A stretch of 32,776 nucleotides of DNA from Rhodospirillaceae bacterium (GCA_014382375.1 JACNJU010000031.1:1-32776), one strand, 5' to 3'. Positions 8,232 to 16,455 are shown, numbered from the stretch's first letter. Notes: generated by a model from the letters alone, not told the origin. Program-made: numbers and translations.

Positions 8232-11005
8232 TTATGACCGATGCCGACATCGACAATCAATGGAACATCCAGACTGGCTGCATTTTCCATTGTTTTCTTA
8301 ACCACCCCTGACGTTACCTCGATTTCTTCATCCGGCACTTCAAAGATCAGTTCATCGTGTACCTGAAGCAGCATTTTTGCTTTCAAACCCGCATCCTTCA
8401 AGGCGTCCGGCATGGCGATCATGGCGCGCTTGATTATATCGGCGGCACCGCCCTGGATCGGCGCGTTGATAGCGGCCCGCTCGGCAAAAGAGCGCATCTG
8501 CGGAGCCTTGTCATCAATGCCACGGACATGACATTTGCGCCCGAACAGGGTCGATACGTAACCCTGATTACGGGCTTCTTCCTTGGTTTGTTCCATGTAG
8601 GTGCGAATGCCCGGATAACGCTCAAAATAGGCGTTAATGTAGTCAGAGGCCGCGCCATTGGAAATATCCAGTTGACGGGCCAGGCCGTAAGCCGAAATGC
8701 CGTAGATGATGCCGAAGTTGATGGCCTTGGCCTGCCTGCGCACCATTGGGTCCATACCTTCGACAGGCACCCCGAAGACCTGTGAGGCGGTCAGCGCGTG
8801 AATATCCTCGCCAGATTTGAAGGCATCGATCAGGGTATCTATACCGGCGACATGGGCCAGCAGGCGAAGCTCGATTTGCGAATAATCGGCGCTCAGTAAC
8901 TGGCATCCCTCTTCGGCGATAAAGGCGTTCCTGATCTTGCGTCCCTCCTCGGAGCGGACCGGAATATTTTGCAGGTTTGGGTTCGATGAGGCCAGCCTGC
9001 CTGTCGAGGTCCCGGCCATGGAGTACGAGGTATGGACACGACCGGTGCCCGGATGAATTTGCGCGATCAGGGCGTCCGTATAGGTGCTTTTCAGTTTCGC
9101 CAACTGCCGCCAGTCGAGTACCTTTTGCGGCAATGTATGGCCGTCACCGGCCAGTTTCTCAAGCACATCCGCACCTGTAGCATAGGCACCGGTTTTGCCT
9201 TTTTTGCCGCCCGGCAAATCCATTTCATCGAACAGAACTTCACCAAGCTGTTTGGGCGAGCCGACATTGAAGTCGTGCCCTGCCAGGCCATGAATTTCAA
9301 CTTCCAGATCGCCCAGGCGGGCGGTAAAATCGGCGCTCAGGCGTTTGAGTTCCACCGCGTCAACCTTAATGCCATGACGTTCCATATCAACGAGCACGCC
9401 AATCAGGGGTCGCTCCAGGGTTTCGTAAACGGTGACCATGGACTCGTCGACCAAACGCGGTTTGAGAATCCCGTGCAGGCGGCTGGTGATGTCGGCATCT
9501 TCGGCAGCGTAGTCCAGCGCCTTATCCAGGCTGACGTAATCAAACGTCACCTGCGTCTTGCCGGTGCCCGCCACTTCTTTAAACTTTATCGTCGAATGAT
9601 CGCAATGCAGCAGTGCCAGCTCGTCAAGGCCATGTCCATGCAAGCCGCCTTCAAGCACGTATGAGAGCACCATGGTGTCATCGATGGCGTTCAGAACAAT
9701 GCCGTAGTTGGCCAGCACCTGGGCGTCATACTTGATGTTATGGCCGACTTTCAAAACACTTGGGTCGGCAAACAAATCACCCAGACATTTAAGGGCCTGA
9801 TCAAAGTCAACCTGCTCGGGGCCTTCGCCCGCACCACTTTCAGAACCGCCATCGCCCAGATCAAACGCGCCCTGGGCCGCAGGCGCCTTGTGGGCAAGCG
9901 GGATATAGCAGGCCCGACCGGCCCCGTTGGAAAGTGATACGCCGACCAGTTCGGCCTGGGTTGCGTCAAGGGAGGTGGTTTCCGTATCGACCGCAACGAC
10001 TCCCTTTTCGTGGGCTTCGGCAATCCAGCCCTGCAGGGTCTCAAGGTCCTGCACCAACTGGTAAGTTGCCTTGATCTCTTCAGCCGCAGCGGCTGGAAAA
10101 TTTTCACCAGCAGCCTCATAGCCATAACGGCTGCTCACCCGCTCTGCCAGTTTTTTGAAATCCTGGGCGGCAAGGAATGCAAGCAGGTCGTCGCGGTCCG
10201 GCTCTCTTATGGCAAAGTCGCTTAAGGGAACGTCGATCGGAACATCTGATTTCAGGGTCACCAGTTCTTTGGAAATGCGGGCGTCCTGTGCGTTGTCGAT
10301 CAGGCTTTGCCGACGCTTCGGTTGCTTGATCTCCTCGGCGTGGGCCAACACCCCTTCCATGTCGCCGAATTCGTTGATCAGCAAGGCCGCTGTCTTAAGG
10401 CCAATGCCGGGAACGCCGGGCACATTGTCAGAGGCATCACCGGCCAGGGCCTGCACTTCAATGACCCGGTCCGGGCCAACGCCGAACTTTTCCATCACCT
10501 GCTCAGGCCCAATTTCCCGGTTTTTCATGGCATCGAACATAATCACCTTGTCATCAACCAGTTGCATCAGGTCCTTGTCCGAGGAAACAATGGTGACATC
10601 GGCACCACCTTCCTTGGCCAGCTTGGCGTAGGTGGCGATCAGGTCATCGGCCTCGAACCCCTGCATATCGACGCAGGCGACGTTGAACGCCCGGGTCGCC
10701 TCGCGGACCAGCTCGAATTGCGGAATCAGGTCATCGGGCGGGGCGTCGCGGTTGGCCTTGTAATCAGCATAGATGTCATTGCGGAAGGTCTTGCGGGCGC
10801 TGTCAAAAATAACCGCAATGTGGTCGGCGTCCGTATCATCAATCAACTTCATCAGCATGGTGGTAAAGCCGTGAACGGCGTTGACCAGAGTGCCATCGGC
10901 CCGCGTCATTCGTTGCTTGATGCCGTAATAGGCGCGAAACAGGAAGCCCGAGCCATCGATCAGGAAGACGTGGCGCGGCGTGGGTGTGGAATTTTTATCT
11001 GTCAC
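8213..11005 (-). CDS. polA: DNA polymerase I
   Basis: A 930-residue, full-length three-domain enzyme for Okazaki-fragment maturation and repair. Residues 1-300 form the 5'-3' nuclease (HVFLIDGSGFLFRAYYG; ALAGDASDNVPGVPGIGLKTAA). The middle 3'-5' exonuclease has all three acidic motifs: VVAVDTETTSLD, GHNIKYDAQVL and YAAEDADITSRL. Proofreading should therefore be active, unlike in some bacterial PolA proteins. The C-terminal polymerase has motif A LLSADYSQIELRLLAHVAG, motif B RRQAKAINFGIIYG and motif C VHDELIFEVP. The start at 11005 fits the family. No frameshift or odd residue was seen. Confidence 0.97.
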   Translation of the reverse strand: MTDKNSTPTPRHVFLIDGSGFLFRAYYGIKQRMTRADGTLVNAVHGFTTMLMKLIDDTDADHIAVIFDSARKTFRNDIYADYKANRDAPPDDLIPQFELVREATRAFNVACVDMQGFEADDLIATYAKLAKEGGADVTIVSSDKDLMQLVDDKVIMFDAMKNREIGPEQVMEKFGVGPDRVIEVQALAGDASDNVPGVPGIGLKTAALLINEFGDMEGVLAHAEEIKQPKRRQSLIDNAQDARISKELVTLKSDVPIDVPLSDFAIREPDRDDLLAFLAAQDFKKLAERVSSRYGYEAAGENFPAAAAEEIKATYQLVQDLETLQGWIAEAHEKGVVAVDTETTSLDATQAELVGVSLSNGAGRACYIPLAHKAPAAQGAFDLGDGGSESGAGEGPEQVDFDQALKCLGDLFADPSVLKVGHNIKYDAQVLANYGIVLNAIDDTMVLSYVLEGGLHGHGLDELALLHCDHSTIKFKEVAGTGKTQVTFDYVSLDKALDYAAEDADITSRLHGILKPRLVDESMVTVYETLERPLIGVLVDMERHGIKVDAVELKRLSADFTARLGDLEVEIHGLAGHDFNVGSPKQLGEVLFDEMDLPGGKKGKTGAYATGADVLEKLAGDGHTLPQKVLDWRQLAKLKSTYTDALIAQIHPGTGRVHTSYSMAGTSTGRLASSNPNLQNIPVRSEEGRKIRNAFIAEEGCQLLSADYSQIELRLLAHVAGIDTLIDAFKSGEDIHALTASQVFGVPVEGMDPMVRRQAKAINFGIIYGISAYGLARQLDISNGAASDYINAYFERYPGIRTYMEQTKEEARNQGYVSTLFGRKCHVRGIDDKAPQMRSFAERAAINAPIQGGAADIIKRAMIAMPDALKDAGLKAKMLLQVHDELIFEVPDEEIEVTSGVVKKTMENAASLDVPLIVDVGIGHNWNDAH

Positions 11006-11011
11006 GGGGGA

Positions 11012-11191
11012 TTAATGGCCGGCGGCCTGGCTCGCGCCCTCGGCAAGTTTATAAGTGCGCGAACAGTATGGGCAGACGATTTCGCCTTCATCGCCGATCT
11101 GTAGGTATACCCTGGGATGACCCAGCGGCCCGCCACCGCCGTCACAGCTGACGCTTGATTGTTCGACGATAACGATTTCTTCGACTTCCAT
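11012..11191 (-). CDS. Small zinc-finger protein, zf-CHCC (NDUFS6-like) domain
   Basis: A 59-residue protein starting MEVEEIVIVEQSSVSCDGGGG, with AAGG six to seven bases upstream; the longer open frame to 11317 has no support. The metal ligands are Cys (SSVSCDGG), His (LGHPRVYLQI) and CPYC, in the order C-H-C-x2-C. This is the pattern of the zf-CHCC family that includes the mitochondrial complex I subunit NDUFS6 and small alphaproteobacterial homologues. It may be associated with complex I or have another zinc-dependent role. It sits just upstream of polA in the same direction (6 bp gap). Confidence 0.82.
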   Translation of the reverse strand: MEVEEIVIVEQSSVSCDGGGGPLGHPRVYLQIGDEGEIVCPYCSRTYKLAEGASQAAGH

Positions 11192-11306
11192 GGCGCACCT
11201 TACGAGATAATATATAGTGGGCCTAGATGATAGCGATTGCCGCCGGACATTCAAAGCCCGCATGTGATACGATTGATCTCTTTTAATGTAAGGCTGACCA
11301 ACCCCG

Positions 11307-12248
11307 ATGACAGACAATGCGGTTCAAACCATCAATTTGAGCAAAATCTACGCCAGTGTGAACGGGGCATCCCCGAAGCCAGCCCTGGACAAAATATCCC
11401 TGAACATTCCGCGCGGCTCGTTTTTCGGCCTGCTAGGCCCCAACGGAGCCGGTAAATCGACCCTGATAAACATTCTTGCCGGTCTGGTGATACCGACATC
11501 CGGCGAGGCACGCATCTGGGATTACGACATTGAAACCGATATGCGCGCGGCCCGCCGTTCAATCGGCATCGTGCCCCAGGAATTGAATGTCGATCCCTTT
11601 TTCACGCCCCGGGAATCCCTTGAACTGCAGGCCGGTCTCTACGGTGTTCCGGCCAGCGCCCGGCGCTCCGATGAAATCCTTGAAGCAGTCGGTCTTCTCG
11701 ATAAAGCCGATGCCTATGCGCGCACCCTTTCAGGGGGCATGCGCCGCCGTATGCTGGTCGCCAAGGCGATGGTCCACTCGCCGCCGGTGCTGGTCCTTGA
11801 TGAACCAACGGCGGGGGTCGACGTGAACTTGCGCCGTCAATTATGGTCATACGTTCGCCATCTCAACGAGCAAGGAACAACCGTGCTGCTGACCACCCAT
11901 TATCTGGAAGAAGCCGAGCAACTGTGTGACACCATCGCCATCATCGATCACGGCAAACTGATTACCTGCGAAGCAACGGAGTCACTACTGCGCAAGCTCG
12001 ACGCCAAGGAAATGACGGTCACTGTCAGCGAGGATTTATCTTTTATTCCCGAAACCCTGAAGCACTTTAATGTCGAGCTTAAGAGTAACCAGCGTTTGCG
12101 TATCTGCTATCCACCAAGCAAAACCAACAGTGGTGAAATTCTCGGTGCCATTGCCGAAGCGGGCCTGAGTGTTACCGATCTGGTTACAAAAGAAGCCGAA
12201 CTTGAAGATATTTTTCTGTCCCTGACCTCAACAAGTGATGGCCGCTAA
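11307..12248 (+). CDS. ABC-2-type transporter ATP-binding protein (CcmA/NodI-like)
   Basis: A 313-residue ATPase of the exporter type. Walker A is GPNGAGKST, the Q-loop is IGIVPQELNVDPFFTPRE, the signature is LSGGMRRRM, Walker B is VLVLDEPTAGVD, and the H-loop is LLTTHYLEEAEQL. The short C-terminal extension is like those of drug/polysaccharide ABC-2 exporters. AAGG precedes the ATG. No ABC-2 permease gene lies next to it. Instead the stop codon overlaps the start of a lipoprotein hydrolase gene. The permease must be encoded elsewhere or the ATPase serves a non-adjacent partner. Confidence 0.9.
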   Translation: MTDNAVQTINLSKIYASVNGASPKPALDKISLNIPRGSFFGLLGPNGAGKSTLINILAGLVIPTSGEARIWDYDIETDMRAARRSIGIVPQELNVDPFFTPRESLELQAGLYGVPASARRSDEILEAVGLLDKADAYARTLSGGMRRRMLVAKAMVHSPPVLVLDEPTAGVDVNLRRQLWSYVRHLNEQGTTVLLTTHYLEEAEQLCDTIAIIDHGKLITCEATESLLRKLDAKEMTVTVSEDLSFIPETLKHFNVELKSNQRLRICYPPSKTNSGEILGAIAEAGLSVTDLVTKEAELEDIFLSLTSTSDGR

Positions 12249-13213
12249 TGGTGCCCCGGGCTTTGCTGGTTGTTACCACATTACTGTTTGTGACGGTGCT
12301 TGGCGGCTGCGCGTCACCCGACATTCAGCAACCCAGAAATGAAACCGCAATGCCAAGCCTGAACAGTGATCATTTTATCGCCCATGACGGGCTTGCAATC
12401 CCGCTTCGTAAGTGGATGTCCGAAGATCAAAAACCCGCAGCTGTCGTCATCGCCGTCCATGGCTTTAACGACTACAGCAATTTCTTTGATGGACCAGGTA
12501 ATTTTCTGGCCGACCGCGGCGTCACCACATACGCTTTTGATCAACGCGGTTTTGGCGCCACGCCTGCCGCAGGGATCTGGCCCGGCATTGCAGCCTTAAC
12601 TCAGGATCTTGAAACGATCATCGCCCTTGTTCTGGCCCGCCACCCGGACACGCCGCTCTATCTGTTTGGTGAAAGCATGGGCGGCGCTGTTGTTATGGTC
12701 GCCCTCAAGAAAGCCCGCGACCTGAACCAGACCCTTGGCATTGAAGGCGTTATATTGTCTGCCCCGGCGGTCTGGGGACGGGAAGCCATGCCCTGGTATC
12801 AATCCACCGCGTTATGGCTTTCCAGCCACATCATGCCAAGAGCCAAACTGACGGGCCAGGGCCTCAAGATCATGGCCTCTGACAATATTGAAATGCTGCG
12901 AGCCCTTGGCCGGGACCCATTGATCATCAAGAAAACCAGGGTTGATGCGGTTTACGGCCTGACAAATCTGATGGACGCAGCACTCAAGGCGGCCTACCAG
13001 ATCGATCTGCCTTTACTGATACTTTACGGGGAAAAGGATGAGATTATCCCGAGAAAACCAACTGAATTGATGCTTTCAAGATTGCCAGAAACTGGCAAGA
13101 TCGACAGGCAGGTGATCTTCTACGCCAACGGCTACCACATGCTGACCCGCGACCTGCAAGGGGAAGTCGTGTGGCGTGATATCGACAAGTGGATCAGCGC
13201 CCGTGCCGGATAA
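12248..13213 (+). CDS. Lipoprotein alpha/beta hydrolase (lysophospholipase-like)
   Basis: A 321-residue predicted lipoprotein. The N-terminal hydrophobic helix MVPRALLVVTTLLFVTVLGGC ends in a lipobox (LGGC) around residue 21. The catalytic domain has VIAVHGFNDYSNFF, YAFDQRGFGATP, the nucleophile elbow GESMGG, the Asp in LYGEKDEIIP and the His in NGYHMLTRD, as in monoacylglycerol lipase/lysophospholipase L2 relatives. The ATG overlaps the last base of the ABC ATPase stop, so expression is coupled. Likely role: envelope lipid hydrolysis. The exact substrate is unknown. Confidence 0.88.
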   Translation: MVPRALLVVTTLLFVTVLGGCASPDIQQPRNETAMPSLNSDHFIAHDGLAIPLRKWMSEDQKPAAVVIAVHGFNDYSNFFDGPGNFLADRGVTTYAFDQRGFGATPAAGIWPGIAALTQDLETIIALVLARHPDTPLYLFGESMGGAVVMVALKKARDLNQTLGIEGVILSAPAVWGREAMPWYQSTALWLSSHIMPRAKLTGQGLKIMASDNIEMLRALGRDPLIIKKTRVDAVYGLTNLMDAALKAAYQIDLPLLILYGEKDEIIPRKPTELMLSRLPETGKIDRQVIFYANGYHMLTRDLQGEVVWRDIDKWISARAG

Positions 13214-13238
13214 ACCCAGTCCCGCCAACAACTGCCGC

Positions 13239-13267
13239 TTGCCGTCACCGGAGGATAAGGGTAGATT
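13239..13267 (+). promoter_or_regulatory. Original tRNA-Arg promoter, now upstream of the truncated copy
   Basis: TTGCCG (13239-13244) and TAGATT (13262-13267) are separated by 17 bases and lie 13 bases before the tRNA 5' end at 13281, the right geometry for a tRNA promoter. The tRNA sequence behind it is only a half gene. Confidence 0.5.
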
Positions 13268-13279
13268 GCGCAAACCTCA

Positions 13280-13319
<40 letters not shown>

Positions 13320-13390
13320 TGGGCAAATAAATCGGGAAAACTCCATATATATCAATAGCTTGTTCGGGTGCTGTCGCAAACCGTTTTTTC

Positions 13391-13430
13391 CGAACAAAAC
13401 CGCATAAAACTTGATAAAACCGGATAAAAC
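13391..13430 (+). repeat. Four direct repeats of 10 bp (consensus nngATAAAAC)
   Basis: Four consecutive decamers: cgaacaaaac, cgcataaaac, ttgataaaac, cggataaaac. Each lies on the same face of the helix, 70-110 bp inside the left end of the island. This position and phasing suit arm-type sites for the integrase or sites for an accessory bending or excision protein. No protein-coding pattern. Confidence 0.6.
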
Positions 13431-13498
13431 GGATTAAGTCGGTCACGGTTGTGCGGTTTTTGTTGTTTTTCAGATATTTGTGGGAAAGGCTGTTAAAG

Positions 13499-13518
13499 AG
13501 GGCAGCGCTTGCTGCCCT
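13499..13518 (-). terminator. Perfect 8-bp hairpin, possible terminator
   Basis: AGGGCAGC-GCTT-GCTGCCCT is a perfect inverted repeat with a 4-base loop. Read on the minus strand it is followed by TCTTTAAC, a modest T-rich run. It would end minus-strand transcription leaving the island toward the host lipase gene. Confidence 0.45.
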
Positions 13519-13537
13519 AGGGGGTATCAGGTTCACA

Positions 13538-13558
13538 CCGTGACCAAAACGTGACCAA
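13538..13558 (+). repeat. GGTCACG double motif, inverted copy of the integrase 3' end
   Basis: The minus strand reads TTGGTCACG-TTTT-GGTCACGG, 21 bases identical to 17195-17215 in the integrase remnant (there on the plus strand). Each block holds two GGTCACG heptamers 11 bp apart. A further GGTCACGG lies at 13441-13448. In this copy the bases would encode GHVLVTV followed by a stop, but nothing upstream of it is integrase-like, so it is either a binding site or a minimal gene scrap. Confidence 0.55.
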
Positions 13559-13667
13559 TAATTTTACCGATCACAACATTCAATTTGCATTAAGAGTCAT
13601 CATTAAGGGCAATACGAAATTTGGCTATATTTTTGTTGAATAGGTCTTGGCCCGAATTTTCCCTTGC

Positions 13668-14105
13668 CTACTTTGGTAACAAGTTGCCAAAACAAAATTT
13701 TTGTAGGTTGAAGCGCGGCCCTGTACCTCGAAATATTTGCTTATAAAGCCTGTCACTGAATAAATTCTCAACTCCTGACCTGGTTTCATTGGGATCAAGT
13801 TCGCAAGCGGCAACGGCTTTTGCTAAATCTTCTTTCTTTATGGTTCGAAGAAAAGGTCCGCCAAAGTTTTTCTGAGGCTCACTTTTTGACTGACGCTTTC
13901 TGAGATACAGGTACCCACTTTTTCTGAGTTTTCTTTCTAATTCGATTTGTATTCAATCATTTGATCGTAAGTCAGATTGCTTTATGGCATTTTGCCAATT
14001 GGCAGATTCAACTATTTGTGACACTAGAGCTTCGTAGGTCTTATGACCCTTTTTCCAATAATTTTTTGTACGATAAGGATTCACCCTCTCCCCACTAGCA
14101 ATTGG
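13668..14105 (-). pseudogene. C-terminal remnant of an AIPR-like (abortive phage infection) gene
   Basis: One reading frame, interrupted by an in-frame TGA at 13953-13955, translates as VNPYRTKNYWKKGHK, then QNAIKQSDLRSND, stop, IQIELERKLRKSGYLYLRKR, then FGGPFLRTIKKEDLAKAVAA and LDPNETRSGVENLFSD, ending at TAG 13668. The order of QNxIKxSDLRSND, a basic-aromatic GYxYLRKR segment and a DLAxAVAAcxLDP segment is what I recognise from AIPR proteins (PF10592), which protect against phage. The N-terminal several hundred residues are absent and there is one nonsense codon. The codon before the TGA and after it remain in frame, so the break is a point mutation. Family call is by eye. Confidence 0.6.
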
Positions 14106-14121
14106 TTAAAATTTTTTAAGC

Positions 14122-14643
14122 TCAAGGATCATTCCACACATTTGCCGGGGCTTCGGTTGTCCATACGTTTGCCGGGTTTAGCTCTATCATCACGCCGTCA
14201 GCCGCGTTCCATGCAAATCCAAACCGATTGACAAGATCGATGGCTGTAAATGATGAATAACGGAGGTCCAATTCACCGCAGATAGCGTCATAGACTTTCG
14301 AGACGTGGTGTTCACAACCCAGCAGATATGTGTACAACCCAACGGCTAAAATATATTCACTTAGATCCTCCAAGGCGGAAACCATTCTTCTGTATTCTTC
14401 TGACTGGTCGACCTCATCGCCAATGACGCACAATTCAATTGTTACAAATATCGACCCTCTTAAGCGCACTCCATGAGGACACCAATCAACGTTTTCGTCG
14501 GCAAATTGAATCGCCATATCGGGGGGCAATATGGTGTCATCGTTTTCGGCAATACCGAATTCCTTCCACTGATTGTAGGCACCCTCTTTTGCAGCGCGTT
14601 TCCACCTTTGAGGAATTCCCTTTTCGTCTTGCGGCCCAGACAT
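14122..14643 (-). CDS. Unknown acidic 173-residue protein, candidate immunity protein
   Basis: Starts MSGPQDEKGIPQRWKRAAKEG with a strong AAGGAG six bases upstream, so it looks translated. It has no signal peptide, no membrane segment and no recognised domain. It is acidic overall in the middle (DEVDQSEEYRRMVSALEDLSE). Tryptophan-containing repeats (PANVW) lie at the C-terminus. It follows the putative toxin gene on the same strand, 156 bp away, the usual place for an immunity gene in polymorphic toxin loci. The immunity role is inferred from context and size only. A close homologue in other toxin loci would support it. Confidence 0.62.
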   Translation of the reverse strand: MSGPQDEKGIPQRWKRAAKEGAYNQWKEFGIAENDDTILPPDMAIQFADENVDWCPHGVRLRGSIFVTIELCVIGDEVDQSEEYRRMVSALEDLSEYILAVGLYTYLLGCEHHVSKVYDAICGELDLRYSSFTAIDLVNRFGFAWNAADGVMIELNPANVWTTEAPANVWNDP

Positions 14644-14799
14644 TCTGCTCTCCTTAGATTGGAGAATAGGGGAGTTATAAACCCCCTTAACTTTCCAAAA
14701 TTACCTCAGTGCATTCTAAATGGAAGGCAAACAATGCACCAAAACCTTAATTTTTTTAATTGAGCCATCTATAAGTGAAACAACCGTATATTATTCACC

Positions 14800-16002
14800 T
14801 TAACGGCGCCGTTTTTGCCAACCTTTTGGAATAAGAATGACGTCTGCATTGGTCCGACGGCGAATCCGTTCCGCCGCTTTAAGTTCACGATTTGTGGGTT
14901 TGCCGTTGCGATCAACATCAACACTCTGCACATGCACTGTTCGGCCTTTAGGCGTTTCAAAGGTCAAATCTGAAAAATTGCCTCCGGGACGACTATCTCC
15001 AAATTTTCTGCCAGGACCCGGGATATGTTTCTCGGGAATGTCTGTGCCATCTGATTGATTACGGCCACCGCCCGTATGTTTCCAGTCAGGATTTTGCTTC
15101 AATATTTGATCGCGAATATCAACGAGTTCTTCCTGTGTCTCTGGCTTTCCCCGACGATTATCGAGAATTTGGCTCAACTTACCAAGCTCATCATCCGGAA
15201 TCGGATGAACGTAAATGGCTGGCTCATTATTTTCCGGAATAGGTCGTGAGGGATCTATGTGTTCAAACGGAGGCGTGGCAGGTAATTCCTCCATTTTGGG
15301 ACGAGGGTCGTCACCTGGCTCGCTTGGGGGAATGGGAGGGAGAGGTGTTGCCTGATCGGTTCGTTCTGACGTAGAACCCTGATCTGTTCTTTGCTGAAGT
15401 TCATCACCAATTTTTTTACCCGCTGCAACTCCAGCGCCAAGACCAAGCGCCCTCAGGACTTGTGGCCCGACAATACGGGCTATAAATGCCGTAGCTTCTA
15501 CGCCAACCGGAATTGCGGGCGCAAAGGCGACCTGTTTTTCTCCCTTTGATTTCTTTTTTGATTCCGGTGATTTAGGGGGATTTGCGGCATGATGGGATAG
15601 ATTAGTATTGCCAATGGTACCCTTGTCCTGATTTTTTGAAATGGCCGATTTCAAAACCAGGTCGAGGAAGCCAATCGGCTTTTTGCTTCGATCAACTTCA
15701 TCCCAAATGGTGCCTGGACGTTTCTGTTGTTCCGCTACAATCCCCCGATTTTTAAGAACCTTGGAAAGAGTCTCGTGGGTAGGGCCGTCCGGTTTCATCA
15801 CGCCATCGACTTTCAAACCCTTATCACTTTGAAAGGATTTGATACCTTCAATCATAATTCTATCGGCATATGGGTTGAGGCCATGGTCGGGCACCTTGTA
15901 GTGGCCAAGATCAACTAGGGCGCGTTTGGTATTCCATATATCGTCCTGGTCCATGGTGTATGGCATCCCGAGTGGATTTTTTAATTTGAATGGTTGAAGC
16001 AT
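14800..16002 (-). CDS. Peptidoglycan-binding protein with putative nuclease-toxin C-terminus
   Basis: 400 residues with modular layout. Residues 18-85 form a peptidoglycan-binding domain (PG_binding_1 type: IKSFQSDKGLKVDGVMKPDGPTHETL). A Lys-rich linker follows at about 115-155. A hydrophobic segment (VEATAFIARIVGPQVLRALGLGAGVAAGKKIG, about 168-200) could enter a membrane, followed by a Pro-rich linker at 215-265. A separate C-terminal module of about 85 residues (GGNFSDLTFETPKGRTVHVQ, then DRNGKPTNRELKAAERIRRR, ending in KGWQKRRR) looks like the small, basic tips of bacterial polymorphic toxins; SDLTF...VHVQ could be a restriction-endonuclease-type core. GGAG lies about 10 bases before the ATG. 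There is no signal peptide. Toxin function is inferred, not shown. Confidence 0.7.
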   Translation of the reverse strand: MLQPFKLKNPLGMPYTMDQDDIWNTKRALVDLGHYKVPDHGLNPYADRIMIEGIKSFQSDKGLKVDGVMKPDGPTHETLSKVLKNRGIVAEQQKRPGTIWDEVDRSKKPIGFLDLVLKSAISKNQDKGTIGNTNLSHHAANPPKSPESKKKSKGEKQVAFAPAIPVGVEATAFIARIVGPQVLRALGLGAGVAAGKKIGDELQQRTDQGSTSERTDQATPLPPIPPSEPGDDPRPKMEELPATPPFEHIDPSRPIPENNEPAIYVHPIPDDELGKLSQILDNRRGKPETQEELVDIRDQILKQNPDWKHTGGGRNQSDGTDIPEKHIPGPGRKFGDSRPGGNFSDLTFETPKGRTVHVQSVDVDRNGKPTNRELKAAERIRRRTNADVILIPKGWQKRRR

Positions 16003-16380
16003 GTGTCAGTTCTCCGGCGAACAAACCTGTTCAATGGGTTTGCGCACATATGTACGGGCGCGGCAGCGCATAGGCGCTGTTCTGCGCGGTTAAAATTTGT
16101 CCTGGGAAGAGTTATCCGTAGTGGGTTATCGGTTTTACCGGCCCGACGGGCACATCCATATTTCCGGATCAGGTCCCAAATTAGAATAGAAAACGGGGAA
16201 CAATCCAGGCACATTTACATCAGGAAATAATACCTTTGTAAAGTAAATTATCTTATTTCCTATCCGGTTTAGTAAAAGTAATAGTGGTGATACTGCCCTT
16301 AAAGCCCTACTCCATAAGGCTCCGGCGACAAAACGGTGGATAATTGACATCCTTAGATACTGCCTTAAACCCAAGCCACC

Positions 16381-16394
16381 CCGTTACATAACGG
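16381..16394. repeat. Inverted repeat CCGTTA-CA-TAACGG
   Basis: A perfect 6-bp dyad with a 2-base centre. It overlaps the left arm (ACGGAAAAAAG, 16391-16401) of a larger inverted repeat whose right arm is CTTTTTTCCGT at 16422-16432, able to form an 11-bp stem. Confidence 0.55.
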
Positions 16395-16424
16395 AAAAAA
16401 GATAATTTCTGAATTTTCCTGCTT

Positions 16425-16455
16425 TTTTCCGTATACGGAAAAGTTTCCGTATACG
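16425..16455. promoter_or_regulatory. Tandem palindromic operator-like sites
   Basis: TTTTCCGTATACGGAAAA (16425-16442) is a perfect 18-bp palindrome. Directly after it TTTCCGTATACG (16444-16455) repeats most of the same site. The symmetry centres are 18 bp apart. This is the form of a pair of repressor operators, but no regulator gene survives next to it. Confidence 0.6.

Noticed and set aside
13391-13430. CRISPR array
   Set aside because: The repeats are 10 bp with no spacers and no cas genes; no CRISPR-like structure was seen anywhere in the window.
13625-13813. 62-residue frame on the minus strand
   Set aside because: It overlaps the AIPR-like reading frame in another frame; the recognisable sequence is in the other frame.
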